Notes: generated by a model not told the origin, from the letters alone. 7,220 nucleotides of DNA from an uncultured Bacteroidota bacterium (GCA_903881065.1 CAIRRW010000228.1:1-7220); one strand, 5' to 3'; numbered from the stretch's first letter, positions 1-6,761 are shown. Made by a program: numbers and translations.

Positions 1-2055
1 GGTTTCTCAACTGATTTAATTCGGAATTTCTCAACTGCCAAGGACCGCAACATTACCGGAGGAGACATATTAATTCTTCCTACTTATAATAAAACATTCA
101 ACATGAATCGTAATTACGATTTTAAATTTGATATCACAAAAGGCTTAAAACTTGATTTCACTGCTAATAATATGGCGAGAATATTCGAACCTCAAGGCGA
201 AATTGATACTAAAGAAAAGAAGGATACCGTCCGAACCAATTTAATGAATCTCGGAAAAACTTCGCAGTATAATCATATTGTAAATTTAACGTACACCATT
301 CCTGTTAATAAATTGCCATTCCTTGATTTTACGCAGGCTACAGTAAAATATTCGGGAACATATATGTGGCAACATTCACCGCTTTACAATACAAAATATG
401 TAACCGATGCTCAGGGAAATAAAGACATAGTAACTGTTGATACCCTCGGAAATACAATACAAAACTCACAGAACATTCAATGGAATGGGCAGTTGAATAT
501 GGTTACGCTCTATAATAGGATTCCTTATTTCAAAAAAGTAAATTCAAAAACACCTGCTTCCACTCAAATTGACCCTAAAACAGGTAAGCCGATTCCTCCA
601 CCTGAAACCAAAAATACAGCGGCTAACGACACAACAAAAAAGAAGAAAAATCCGGAGCCACATGGAGCAATGCTGCATATTGCCAGATTGATAATGAGTT
701 TGAAAACTGCCACAGTTACGTATTCCGATGTTCGAGGAACGTTACTCCCTGGATATGCTCAAGGAACACAGATGTTGGGTATGGATGACCATTTCCAAGG
801 TCCTACTGCGGGATTTATTTTGGGTAGTCAGCAGGATATCCGACAGAAAGCCATTGATAATAATTGGCTGGTCAAAACGCAGTCGCTCAATAATCCTTAT
901 ACTACCACACATAGTACCAACTTAAATATAAGAGCCAACCTCGAACCGTTACCAAATTTAAAGGTAGAACTTAATGCAACACGAACGGAAACACATGCTA
1001 CTAGTGAGTTTTTCAAATGGGCGCAATACGATACGTTGCATAAGCTTTATAGTTTCGTGCATCAATCGCCTACCGAAACAGGTACATTTAGTATCTCCTA
1101 CGCTTCCTACCGCACTTCGTTTATGAAAGGTGATGATGTGTTTCAAATGTTTTTGGATGCACGTAAAGGAGTATCTCAAAATTTAGGTCTTCAAAATCCG
1201 AACTCTAAACCTTCCAATGTTACTTGGAACAATGGTTTTGCTGATGGATATAATCCTACTTCACCTGATGTGCTGATACCTGCATTTTTGGCTGCCTATT
1301 CCGGAAAAAGATCTGCCGGCAATAATACCGACCAGTTTCCGAAGATTCCTAAACCAAATTGGAGAGTAACATACGACGGACTATCAAAATTGCCGAAGGT
1401 TAAAAAATATTTCAAAACAATTACGCTTAGCCATGCCTATCGTTCATCTTATAGTGTTGGCGGTTATACCTCCAATTTGTTATTCAATGATTATGGAACC
1501 GGACATTCGTCGGCAAGAGATACCGCATCTACCGACCCTAACCGAAATTTTATTCCTAAGAACCTGGTTAATGCAGTTACTATTTCGGAGCAATGGAGTC
1601 CGCTTATTAAGGTTGAAGTAGTATTGCGGAATAGCGTTTCGTTCAATTTCGAATTTAAGAAAGACCGTAATATTTCACTTGGACTCACATCAAATACAAT
1701 AACCGAAGTGGCCGGACGTGAAATAATTGGAGGCGCAGGTTATAGAATACCAGGAATAAAAATGGGGAAACTAGAAATAAAGGGCAAACCTATAAAGAGC
1801 GATTTAAATCTGAAAGTGGATTTGTCGTTCCGAACAAATATAACTACTATAAGACGAATTGAGGAAGAGGTGAGCCAGCCTACAGGAGGAACAAATATTA
1901 TTTCATTGAAAGTATCTGCCGATTATGTAATAAGTGAGCGTATCAGCATTCGTTTGTTCTACGACCGCATCATCAACAAACCGGTTATTTCCACTTCATT
2001 CCCTACCACCAATACCAATGCAGGTATTAGTTTAAGGTTGAGTTTGTCGAATTAA
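1..2055 (+). CDS. sprA: SprA/Sov, type IX secretion outer-membrane translocon, C-terminal part (5' truncated by window edge)
   Basis: The frame is open from base 1 to the TAA at 2053-2055, giving 684 residues with no start in the window. The ATG at 103 is internal, because SprA-like sequence (NFSTAKDRNITGGDI) precedes it. SprA is a giant outer-membrane beta-barrel, usually well over 2000 residues, through which type IX substrates leave the periplasm; it is also needed for gliding in gliding species. Family-typical stretches are GYAQGTQMLGMD, the GFILGSQ block, NLNIRANLEPLPNLKVEL, GYNPTSPDVLIPAFLAAYSG, PNWRVTYDGLSKLPKVKKYF followed by LSHAYRSSYSVGGYTSN, and a barrel-end region with ADYVISERISIRLFYDR and a C-terminal ISLRLSLSN. 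A Pro/Lys/Thr-rich linker lies at about fragment residues 181-222 (bases 541-666), probably a surface or periplasmic loop. The C-terminus is intact. Identification is from recognised sequence, with no alignment run. Confidence 0.95.
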   Translation, partial: GFSTDLIRNFSTAKDRNITGGDILILPTYNKTFNMNRNYDFKFDITKGLKLDFTANNMARIFEPQGEIDTKEKKDTVRTNLMNLGKTSQYNHIVNLTYTIPVNKLPFLDFTQATVKYSGTYMWQHSPLYNTKYVTDAQGNKDIVTVDTLGNTIQNSQNIQWNGQLNMVTLYNRIPYFKKVNSKTPASTQIDPKTGKPIPPPETKNTAANDTTKKKKNPEPHGAMLHIARLIMSLKTATVTYSDVRGTLLPGYAQGTQMLGMDDHFQGPTAGFILGSQQDIRQKAIDNNWLVKTQSLNNPYTTTHSTNLNIRANLEPLPNLKVELNATRTETHATSEFFKWAQYDTLHKLYSFVHQSPTETGTFSISYASYRTSFMKGDDVFQMFLDARKGVSQNLGLQNPNSKPSNVTWNNGFADGYNPTSPDVLIPAFLAAYSGKRSAGNNTDQFPKIPKPNWRVTYDGLSKLPKVKKYFKTITLSHAYRSSYSVGGYTSNLLFNDYGTGHSSARDTASTDPNRNFIPKNLVNAVTISEQWSPLIKVEVVLRNSVSFNFEFKKDRNISLGLTSNTITEVAGREIIGGAGYRIPGIKMGKLEIKGKPIKSDLNLKVDLSFRTNITTIRRIEEEVSQPTGGTNIISLKVSADYVISERISIRLFYDRIINKPVISTSFPTTNTNAGISLRLSLSN

Positions 2056-2120
2056 TAGGGGATTAGTTTATTGTATTACGTTGACCAATAATCTGCAATT
2101 GTTTCAATCAACACTAAATC

Positions 2121-2168
2121 TCTTCGTGCCTCAAGCTTTTTCATTAACATTTGAAACGCATACGAAGA
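2121..2168. other. Imperfect stem-loop 66 bases after the sprA stop
   Basis: TCTTCGT (2121-2127) pairs perfectly with ACGAAGA (2162-2168). Inside the loop TCAA (2131-2134) can pair with TTGA (2151-2154), and the flanks CTAAAT and ATTAG can extend the stem with a bulge. No T-run follows, so it is not a canonical intrinsic terminator. It may be an mRNA 3'-end structure for sprA or chance pairing. The rest of 2056-2285 shows nothing else except a possible -7 box near its end. Confidence 0.25.
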
Positions 2169-2259
2169 ATTAGTAGATTATTGAAGGTAAATAAAACGAA
2201 CTTACAAATGATAAATATTCTGTACTAAACAGGAGACAGCTATATGAATATACTTATAT

Positions 2260-2267
2260 TACTTTTG
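2260..2267 (+). promoter_or_regulatory. Possible -7 box TACTTTTG before the small secreted ORF
   Basis: TACTTTTG fits the Bacteroidota -7 consensus TAnnTTTG and lies 18 bases before the ATG at 2286, a plausible leader length. No TTG is found at the expected -33 distance (17-23 bases upstream), so only half of the promoter is supported. Confidence 0.35.
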
Positions 2268-2285
2268 TTTTGATTTTAAATACAA

Positions 2286-2651
2286 ATGAAAGTTAATTTA
2301 ATAATAAGAGTAACAGTAATTGCATTTTTTACATTGCTGATTTCTTACAGTAAGGTAAATGCTTTCGAGAAAAGTGCATCCGTAAATATTTCGCTTTCTA
2401 CACCAACCAAAAATGCTTCCTTATCAATAAAAATTTATCAATACGGAAAATCAAAACGAATTGGCACCATAAAAATCCCAATTATAAGACGTAAATATTT
2501 TAGGGATGAAAGGACGGTTGGTTTAAATAATTTCAACTCGACAGGTATTAATTCTTATTTTACTTCATCTGTTCTTTTTATCAATAATAAGGATTGTTAT
2601 ACTCAAACAATCCTCTCTCTCTCGCTTCTACGAGGCCCCCCGATAGGATAA
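2286..2651 (+). CDS. Doubtful small secreted protein, unknown family (121 aa)
   Basis: I do not recognise this protein. Residues 1-26 look like a signal peptide: Lys/Arg near the start, a hydrophobic core (IAFFTLLISY), and a plausible cleavage after KVNA. The mature part is short and rich in Ser, Asn, Ile and Lys, with a basic patch around IPIIRRKYFRD and no motif I can name. The last 30 residues are suspicious. They are encoded by a perfect 9-bp hairpin (2590-2614) followed by a CT-rich and C-rich tract giving LSLSLLRGPPIG, which looks like noncoding DNA read through. The real gene may end earlier, be a decayed remnant of a longer secreted protein, or not exist. It is separated by 230 bases from sprA and 136 bases from the next gene, so it would stand alone. 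A half-promoter (2260-2267) supports transcription only weakly. Confidence 0.4.
   Translation: MKVNLIIRVTVIAFFTLLISYSKVNAFEKSASVNISLSTPTKNASLSIKIYQYGKSKRIGTIKIPIIRRKYFRDERTVGLNNFNSTGINSYFTSSVLFINNKDCYTQTILSLSLLRGPPIG
2590..2614. other. Perfect 9-bp hairpin inside the small ORF's 3' end
   Basis: AGGATTGTT (2590-2598) and AACAATCCT (2606-2614) are exact reverse complements around a 7-base loop. The stem is followed by CTCTCTCTCG and then GAGGCCCCCC rather than a T-run, so a classic intrinsic terminator is not supported. It may still be an RNA 3' end. Its place within the ORF is one reason to doubt the ORF's C-terminus. Confidence 0.4.
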
Positions 2652-2681
2652 ATATTTTTTCATTTATTGCTTTGTGTTGAG

Positions 2682-2703
2682 TTATTAAAATAATTTTTAA
2701 TAA
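2682..2703. repeat. All-A/T palindrome in the spacer before the DUF2490-like gene
   Basis: TTATTAAAA (2682-2690) and TTTTAATAA (2695-2703) are perfect reverse complements with a TAAT loop. It contains TAATTTTT, one base off the -7 consensus, with a TTG 21 bases upstream (2667-2669), so a weak promoter is possible. In DNA this AT-rich it may also be chance. Confidence 0.25.
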
Positions 2704-2787
2704 TCGCATGTAGCAATTTAGTTTCCTTTAAACTATTTATTACCCATTTCCATTATAACAACACAGGAAATAAAGCATCCATTAATT

Positions 2788-3552
2788 ATGACTATACAGA
2801 ATTTGAAACATATATCGATACTATTAATTTTACTGTCTTTTGAAAGTAGTATTGCACAGGATAACAAGGTAAATAATACAACTCAACTTTGGACGGAAGT
2901 GGATGCCTTGGGCAAAATAAATAAGAAATGGAAATGGCAGTGCGACTTGCAATATTCATTACAAAGCCCTTATGAAAGCCTGGCATTTATTAAATACGGC
3001 GAACAATTTACGGTGCGTCCGTGGATACATTATTATCCAAAACCTACCATTAAACTCTCGGCATTTGTTGGGCTATGGTATAATTATCCGATTGCGGAAG
3101 TAGGTGCACGCGAATATCCCGAATACAGGGCGGCTTTGCAGGCACAATTTTATAAGATATTCGGGTTAAATAAACTTTCAAATAGATTCCGAACGGAATT
3201 TAGAGATATGAAAGATCGGGCAGGTGATTTCGAACAGGTATTCCGCGGCAGATATATGTTGAAGTATCAGAGATTACTTATACATAGTGATTATGACAAA
3301 AACAGTATCTATTTAATACTTTCAGAAGAAATATTTATTAATGGAGGAGCAGCTGTTACAGGTTATAAATCATTTGACCAAAATAGAGTTTTCGTTGGAT
3401 TGGGCTATAACATTACGGATGATATTGGTATTGAATTTGGATACTTTAATCAATTTGCATATCATACCCATGATACTAATTTCGATTCAAATCATATTTT
3501 ATCAGTAGCCTTGATTTTTGATAATATTACAAAAGGCAAAAGAAATCTATAA
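2788..3552 (+). CDS. Exported DUF2490-like protein, probable outer-membrane beta-barrel (254 aa)
   Basis: Residues 1-24 form a signal peptide: Lys7, hydrophobic ISILLILLSF, and a likely cleavage after SSIAQ. The mature protein has the pattern of DUF2490 proteins: an early LWTEVDALGKINKKWKWQ strand pair, a central RPW/YYPKPTIKLSAFVGLWYNY region, RFRTEFRD with paired Arg/Glu, an FRGRYMLKYQRLL strand, then RVFVGLGYNITDDIGIEFGYFNQF and a last amphipathic strand HILSVALIFD. Alternating hydrophobic and polar residues with many aromatics fit a small outer-membrane barrel. The family's function is not established, and none is claimed here. It starts at ATG 2788 after an A/T-rich leader with no clear Shine-Dalgarno or -7 box. 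It ends only 9 bases before the operator of the next gene, so it could be read with it, but that gene has its own promoter. The family call rests on remembered patterns. Confidence 0.75.
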   Translation: MTIQNLKHISILLILLSFESSIAQDNKVNNTTQLWTEVDALGKINKKWKWQCDLQYSLQSPYESLAFIKYGEQFTVRPWIHYYPKPTIKLSAFVGLWYNYPIAEVGAREYPEYRAALQAQFYKIFGLNKLSNRFRTEFRDMKDRAGDFEQVFRGRYMLKYQRLLIHSDYDKNSIYLILSEEIFINGGAAVTGYKSFDQNRVFVGLGYNITDDIGIEFGYFNQFAYHTHDTNFDSNHILSVALIFDNITKGKRNL

Positions 3553-3561
3553 GTTTAGTTC

Positions 3562-3577
3562 TGTAACATAAGTTGCT
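3562..3577 (+). promoter_or_regulatory. Crp/Fnr-type operator, copy A (TGTAAC-N4-GTTGCT)
   Basis: TGTAAC (3562-3567), spacer ATAA, then GTTGCT (3572-3577) is an imperfect inverted repeat; a perfect right half would be GTTACA. Its centre (3569.5) lies 29.5 bases before the first base of the -7 box, exactly as in the copy before the DUF983 gene. If the start point is a few bases after the -7 box, the centre falls near -41, the usual place for a class II activator of the Crp/Fnr family. Assignment to that family is inference from dyad shape and position. The regulator gene is not in the window. Confidence 0.6.
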
Positions 3578-3606
3578 GTGCAGGATAAATGTAAGCAGTA
3601 ATTTTG
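3573..3606 (+). promoter_or_regulatory. Bacteroidota-type promoter of the CoA-disulfide reductase gene
   Basis: TTG (3573-3575), a 23-base spacer, and TAATTTTG (3599-3606) fit the TTG/TAnnTTTG promoter of Bacteroidota at the long end of the spacing range. The -33 TTG is embedded in the right half of the operator, so a bound protein would contact the -33 region and could replace weak -33 recognition. The leader to the ATG at 3628 would be under 20 bases and A-rich. Confidence 0.65.
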
Positions 3607-3627
3607 TGTCGTAATAAAAAAAATAAT

Positions 3628-5316
3628 ATGAAATATGTAATTATAGGTGCAGTGGCAGGCGGAGCAAGCACAGCTGCAAGGTTGAGGAGATTGAATGAAA
3701 AGGCTGAAATAGTTATTTTCGAGAAAGGAGAATTTATTTCCTATGCCAATTGCGGGTTGCCGTATTATATAGGGGATGTAATAAAAGATAGAAATGCACT
3801 GTTTGTACAAACTGCTACTGCTTTTAATAAGCGATTTAATATTGATGTAAGAACCTTGACCGAAGTTACTTCCATTGATTCGGAAAAGAAAACGGTTACT
3901 GCTTTTAATCAAGTTACAGGAAAAGAGTATGAGGAAAGTTATGATAAATTGGTGTTGTCGCCGGGAGCAGAACCGATAAAGCCGCCTTTGCCGGGGATTA
4001 CCAATGAAGGAATATTTACGCTCAGAAATGTAGTTGATACTGATTATATAAAAGCATTTGTTAATCAAAAGCAGGTGAAGAAAGCCGTTATAATAGGTGC
4101 AGGATTTATTGGTTTGGAAATGGCAGAAAATCTGCACGACATTGGTTTGGAAGTTTCGGTAATAGAAATGGGGAACCAAATACTTGCACCATTGGATTTT
4201 CCTATTGCAGCATTGGTTCAGGAACATATCAGATCAAAAGGTGTGAATATACTTCTTAATTCAGCAGTTACAGCCTTTGAGAAAACCGAAACTGGTTTGA
4301 AAGTTATCTTAAAAAACAATGAAGTATTGGATGCAGATGTGGTAATAATGTCAATAGGAGTGAGGCCGGATACAAGATTGGCTATAAAGGCGGGATTAAA
4401 ATTGGGTGATGCAAAAGGAATATGGGTGAATGAATTTTTACAGACTTCGAATCCTGATATTTATGCAGTGGGTGATGCCATCGAATTTACAAATCCTATT
4501 ACCAACCTGTCGATGAATACTTACTTGGCAGGGCCTGCCAACAAACAGGGCCGCATATGTGCAAACAATATGGTGCTCGGAAATAAACAAACGTATAATG
4601 GTGCAATAAACACAGCCATTGTTAAGGTGTTTGATATGACGGTAGCTACCGCAGGTACAGCATCAAAGCAGTTAACCAAATCGGGTATAAAACATATTGT
4701 ATCTACCACTCATAATGGTTCACATGCGGGGTATTATCCGGGAGCAAAACAAATGAGTATTCAAATTGCTTTTTCACCTGATGATGGCAGGTTGCTAAGT
4801 GCGCAGATTGCCGGATATGATGGTGTGGATAAACGAATAGATATTTTATCTTCTGTAATAAAAAGGAGTTCGACAATTTATGAACTGGCTGAGTTCGAAC
4901 ATGCGTATGCTCCTCCTTATTCTTCGGCAAAAGACCCGATAAATATGGCTGGCTTTGTAGCTGAAAATATTTTACAGGAACGTTTACGAGTTTTCTATTG
5001 GAATGAATTTGATAAAATTGGGAAGGATGATGTATTGCTGGATGTGAGAACGAAAGAGGAATTTGATAGAGGCAATATAAACGGCGCAATAAATATTCCG
5101 GTTGATAATTTAAGGGAGCGGATAAATGAATTGGATACCAGTAAAAACATTTTTATTTATTGTCAGGCAGGATTAAGAGGATATCTGGCTCAACGGATAC
5201 TGACACAGAATGGATTTGATAAGGTTCTTAATTTATCGGGAGGATACCAGTTATGGAAAGCCTGCACCAATGAAACAGAACGTGCAAAGCAATTGGAATC
5301 GGGCTTTTATGCTTAA
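3628..5316 (+). CDS. CoA-disulfide reductase / NADH persulfide reductase with C-terminal rhodanese domain (562 aa)
   Basis: This is a cytoplasmic flavoenzyme of the CoADR-RHD type, known to reduce CoA disulfide, CoA persulfide or polysulfide with NAD(P)H. FAD-binding IIGAVAGGAS is at residues 5-14. The single redox Cys is Cys42 in SYANCGLPYYIG, as in Staphylococcus CoADR. The nucleotide-binding motif IIGAGFIGLEMAENL is at 155-169 and the second FAD motif IYAVGDA at 278-284. The CoADR tyrosine motifs are present as AGYYPG and AYAPPYSSAKD. The rhodanese domain covers about 465-545 with DVRTKEEF and loop CQAGLRG, catalytic Cys512. Total length fits the fused family (about 550-570) rather than the ~440-residue unfused enzyme. 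ATG 3628 is chosen: a TTG at 3604 would add 8 residues but lies inside the -7 box. All key residues are present. The natural substrate is not deducible from sequence. Confidence 0.93.
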   Translation: MKYVIIGAVAGGASTAARLRRLNEKAEIVIFEKGEFISYANCGLPYYIGDVIKDRNALFVQTATAFNKRFNIDVRTLTEVTSIDSEKKTVTAFNQVTGKEYEESYDKLVLSPGAEPIKPPLPGITNEGIFTLRNVVDTDYIKAFVNQKQVKKAVIIGAGFIGLEMAENLHDIGLEVSVIEMGNQILAPLDFPIAALVQEHIRSKGVNILLNSAVTAFEKTETGLKVILKNNEVLDADVVIMSIGVRPDTRLAIKAGLKLGDAKGIWVNEFLQTSNPDIYAVGDAIEFTNPITNLSMNTYLAGPANKQGRICANNMVLGNKQTYNGAINTAIVKVFDMTVATAGTASKQLTKSGIKHIVSTTHNGSHAGYYPGAKQMSIQIAFSPDDGRLLSAQIAGYDGVDKRIDILSSVIKRSSTIYELAEFEHAYAPPYSSAKDPINMAGFVAENILQERLRVFYWNEFDKIGKDDVLLDVRTKEEFDRGNINGAINIPVDNLRERINELDTSKNIFIYCQAGLRGYLAQRILTQNGFDKVLNLSGGYQLWKACTNETERAKQLESGFYA

Positions 5317-5340
5317 TGTGATTGCAGGAGCTGCTTATTA

Positions 5341-5356
5341 TAGAATTATTATTCTA
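5341..5356. other. Short A/T hairpin 25 bases after the reductase stop
   Basis: TAGAAT (5341-5346) and ATTCTA (5351-5356) are perfect complements around TATT. It lies between the reductase stop and the next operator and may mark the transcript's 3' end. The stem is weak, with one G/C pair, and no T-run follows, so it is not called a terminator. Confidence 0.25.
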
Positions 5357-5371
5357 AAGAATTAAATATTG

Positions 5372-5387
5372 TGTAACAAATGTTGCA
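5372..5387 (+). promoter_or_regulatory. Crp/Fnr-type operator, copy B (TGTAAC-N4-GTTGCA)
   Basis: TGTAAC (5372-5377), spacer AAAT, then GTTGCA (5382-5387) is an inverted repeat with one mismatch to a perfect TGTAAC-N4-GTTACA dyad. This is the better of the two copies. Over its first 15 positions it agrees with copy A at 13. Its centre is again 29.5 bases before the -7 box, predicting the same activator geometry for the DUF983/rhodanese-thioredoxin transcript. Confidence 0.62.
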
Positions 5388-5416
5388 ATGTGCTCTGTAA
5401 GGAATAAGTAATTTTG
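5383..5416 (+). promoter_or_regulatory. Bacteroidota-type promoter of the DUF983 / rhodanese-thioredoxin pair
   Basis: TTG (5383-5385), a 23-base spacer and TAATTTTG (5409-5416) repeat the architecture found before the reductase gene. The last ten bases, AGTAATTTTG, are identical in the two promoters. The start codon of the DUF983 gene follows 30 bases after the -7 box. Confidence 0.65.
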
Positions 5417-5446
5417 TACCTGATTTTACAAACCTGAACCCCAATT

Positions 5447-5848
5447 ATGCTTAAAGATATCTTTTATTCGATTGTGCGAAATAAATGTCCGCAATGTCAT
5501 CAGTCGAATGTTTTTAAAACAAACAATGCTTTTAATTTATCAAAGTTTGATAAGATGAATGCAATTTGCGACTGCTGCGGACTAAAATATGAAAAGGAAC
5601 CCGGTTACTTTTATGGTGCCATGTATGTAAGCTATGGTTTAATGGTAGGCTGGTTTATTATCACGTGGGCTATTGATACGTTTCTTATAAACTCGGAAAC
5701 CTGGCAATACCTCACTTTTTTTATAATTTCCATTATCGTTTTTATGCCGTTAACATTTCGAATATCACGATTGTTATGGCTTAATATTTTTGTAAAGTTC
5801 GATAAAGATAAAATCAACATTAATAATACTATTACTAAATCAATATAA
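5447..5848 (+). CDS. DUF983 family zinc-ribbon membrane protein (133 aa)
   Basis: The N-terminus has CPQC (Cys14, Cys17) and, after a short linker, CDCCGLKYEKEPGYFYGAMYVSY with Cys41, Cys43 and Cys44. This two-part Cys knuckle followed by EPGYFYGAMYVSY is the signature of DUF983. Two hydrophobic spans follow, about residues 58-80 (MYVSYGLMVGWFIITWAI) and 88-106 (YLTFFIISIIVFMPLTF), then a basic, Asn-rich tail. It is probably an inner-membrane protein with a cytosolic metal-binding ribbon. The family's function is not established. Length is usual for the family. ATG 5447 is the first in-frame ATG after the promoter. It is the first gene of a tight pair: its stop is 4 bases before the next ATG, so translational coupling is likely. 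Placement between two rhodanese genes with a shared promoter type suggests a role in sulfur or thiol handling, but this is guilt by association only. Confidence 0.88.
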   Translation: MLKDIFYSIVRNKCPQCHQSNVFKTNNAFNLSKFDKMNAICDCCGLKYEKEPGYFYGAMYVSYGLMVGWFIITWAIDTFLINSETWQYLTFFIISIIVFMPLTFRISRLLWLNIFVKFDKDKININNTITKSI

Positions 5849-5852
5849 CAAA

Positions 5853-6557
5853 ATGAAAACAATTTTATATTCGTTACTTATTATCACTGCTTCTGTATGG
5901 TATGGCTGTCAAACAGGAGATCCAAAATCAAAACTAACAGCAACCGCTTTTTCCGATAAGCTGAAACAATCGCCGACAGCTACACTTATTGATGTGCGAA
6001 CTCCGGAGGAATTTTCGCAGGGACATATTCAAAACGCGGTTAATTATGATTGGAACGGCAACCAATTTGAACAGCAGGTGGCACCTCTTGATAAATCAAA
6101 ACCATTGTATGTATATTGTTTGAGTGGAGGACGGAGTTCGGCTGCAGCAAGCAAATTGCGGAGTGATGGATTTAAAGAAGTGTATGAACTGGAGGGCGGC
6201 ATGATGAAATGGCGTTCTGCTAATTTGCCCGAATCAACTGATATTGCCAATGCTTCGGCAGGAATGACAATGGAACAGTTTACACTTTTATTAAACAGTG
6301 AAAAATCGGTATTGATTGATTTTTATGCCGAATGGTGTGCTCCCTGCAAAAGGATGAGCCCATATATTGATGGAATTACAAAGGAGATGGAAGATAAAGT
6401 AGTGGTACTACGGATAAATGCGGATGAAAATAAAAATTTATTGAAAGAATTAAAAATAGATGCTTTGCCTGTACTTCAATTATATAAAAACAAAACCATG
6501 TATTGGAACCACAGTGGTTATATTGATAAAGCAGGAATTGTGAAAGAGATAAAATAA
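5853..6557 (+). CDS. Putative lipoprotein with rhodanese and thioredoxin domains fused (234 aa)
   Basis: Residues 1-18 are a hydrophobic signal ending WYG before Cys19. This is probably a lipoprotein signal, though the lipobox is loose (Trp at -3 instead of Leu), so a plain signal anchor is possible. The rhodanese domain covers about 30-122: LIDVRTPEEF, GHIQNAVNYDW and active loop CLSGGRS with catalytic Cys89. The thioredoxin domain covers about 137-234: LIDFYAEWCAPCKRMSP with Cys162 and Cys165, and the cis-Pro motif ALP at Pro206. Rhodaneses move sulfane sulfur as a Cys persulfide; thioredoxins reduce such persulfides or disulfides. Having both on one envelope protein suggests capture and reduction of persulfide sulfur, or repair of oxidised thiols, at the membrane. 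It lies 4 bases after the DUF983 gene and shares its promoter. All catalytic residues are intact. Membrane location and electron donor are inferred. Confidence 0.9.
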   Translation: MKTILYSLLIITASVWYGCQTGDPKSKLTATAFSDKLKQSPTATLIDVRTPEEFSQGHIQNAVNYDWNGNQFEQQVAPLDKSKPLYVYCLSGGRSSAAASKLRSDGFKEVYELEGGMMKWRSANLPESTDIANASAGMTMEQFTLLLNSEKSVLIDFYAEWCAPCKRMSPYIDGITKEMEDKVVVLRINADENKNLLKELKIDALPVLQLYKNKTMYWNHSGYIDKAGIVKEIK

Positions 6558-6560
6558 GTG

Positions 6561-6587
6561 TTTACGGTTTAGGGTAAAGAGTTTTTT
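6561..6587 (+). terminator. Weak intrinsic terminator candidate after the rhodanese-thioredoxin gene
   Basis: TTTAC (6561-6565) pairs with GTAAA (6574-6578) around an 8-base loop, followed three bases later by six T (6582-6587). It starts 3 bases after the stop codon. The stem has only one G/C pair, so termination would be inefficient. The T-run and position are the main support. Confidence 0.35.
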
Positions 6588-6644
6588 ATTTGGGCGAATC
6601 ACCTTTCTGCCATCCATCAAGTTCCTTCCGGCTTTTGTTTCAAT

Positions 6645-6673
6645 CTTTTTATTTTTGAAGAAAAAATAAAAAG
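6645..6673. repeat. Perfect 12-bp A/T hairpin with GAAGA loop
   Basis: CTTTTTATTTTT (6645-6656) and AAAAATAAAAAG (6662-6673) are exact complements around GAAGA. The T-rich arm comes first on the + strand, and equally on the - strand, so neither transcript has a U-tract after the stem. It may be a transcript-end or protein-binding structure. A function is not claimed. Confidence 0.45.
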
Positions 6674-6761
6674 GATTTCCACGACATTCCGGCGCAGTTG
6701 GAAGAGTAGCGTTATTTATGAAGGTTTAAGTGCTTTGTATTAGTTCTAACAGAATTGTTCG

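Noticed and set aside
103..105. ATG as the start of the sprA-like gene
   Set aside because: The same frame is open back to base 1 and the 34 preceding residues already match SprA, so the ATG is internal.
2709..2724. Operator-like TGTAGCAATTTAG before the DUF2490-like gene
   Set aside because: Both half-sites deviate from TGTAAC/GTTGC and there is no -7 box at the spacing shared by the two accepted operators.
3604..3627. TTG start 8 codons before the reductase ATG
   Set aside because: The TTG overlaps the -7 box TAATTTTG (3599-3606), so it would lie before the transcript start. ATG 3628 begins with the usual MKYVIIGAVAGG.
3547..4227. 226-residue open frame on the - strand
   Set aside because: It lies opposite the N-terminal half of the clear CoA-disulfide reductase, is full of Cys, Tyr, Phe and Ser as expected of an antisense shadow, and shows no motif.
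4703..5089. 128-residue open frame on the - strand
   Set aside because: It is an antisense shadow of the reductase/rhodanese junction with a His- and Gln-rich composition and no recognisable domain.
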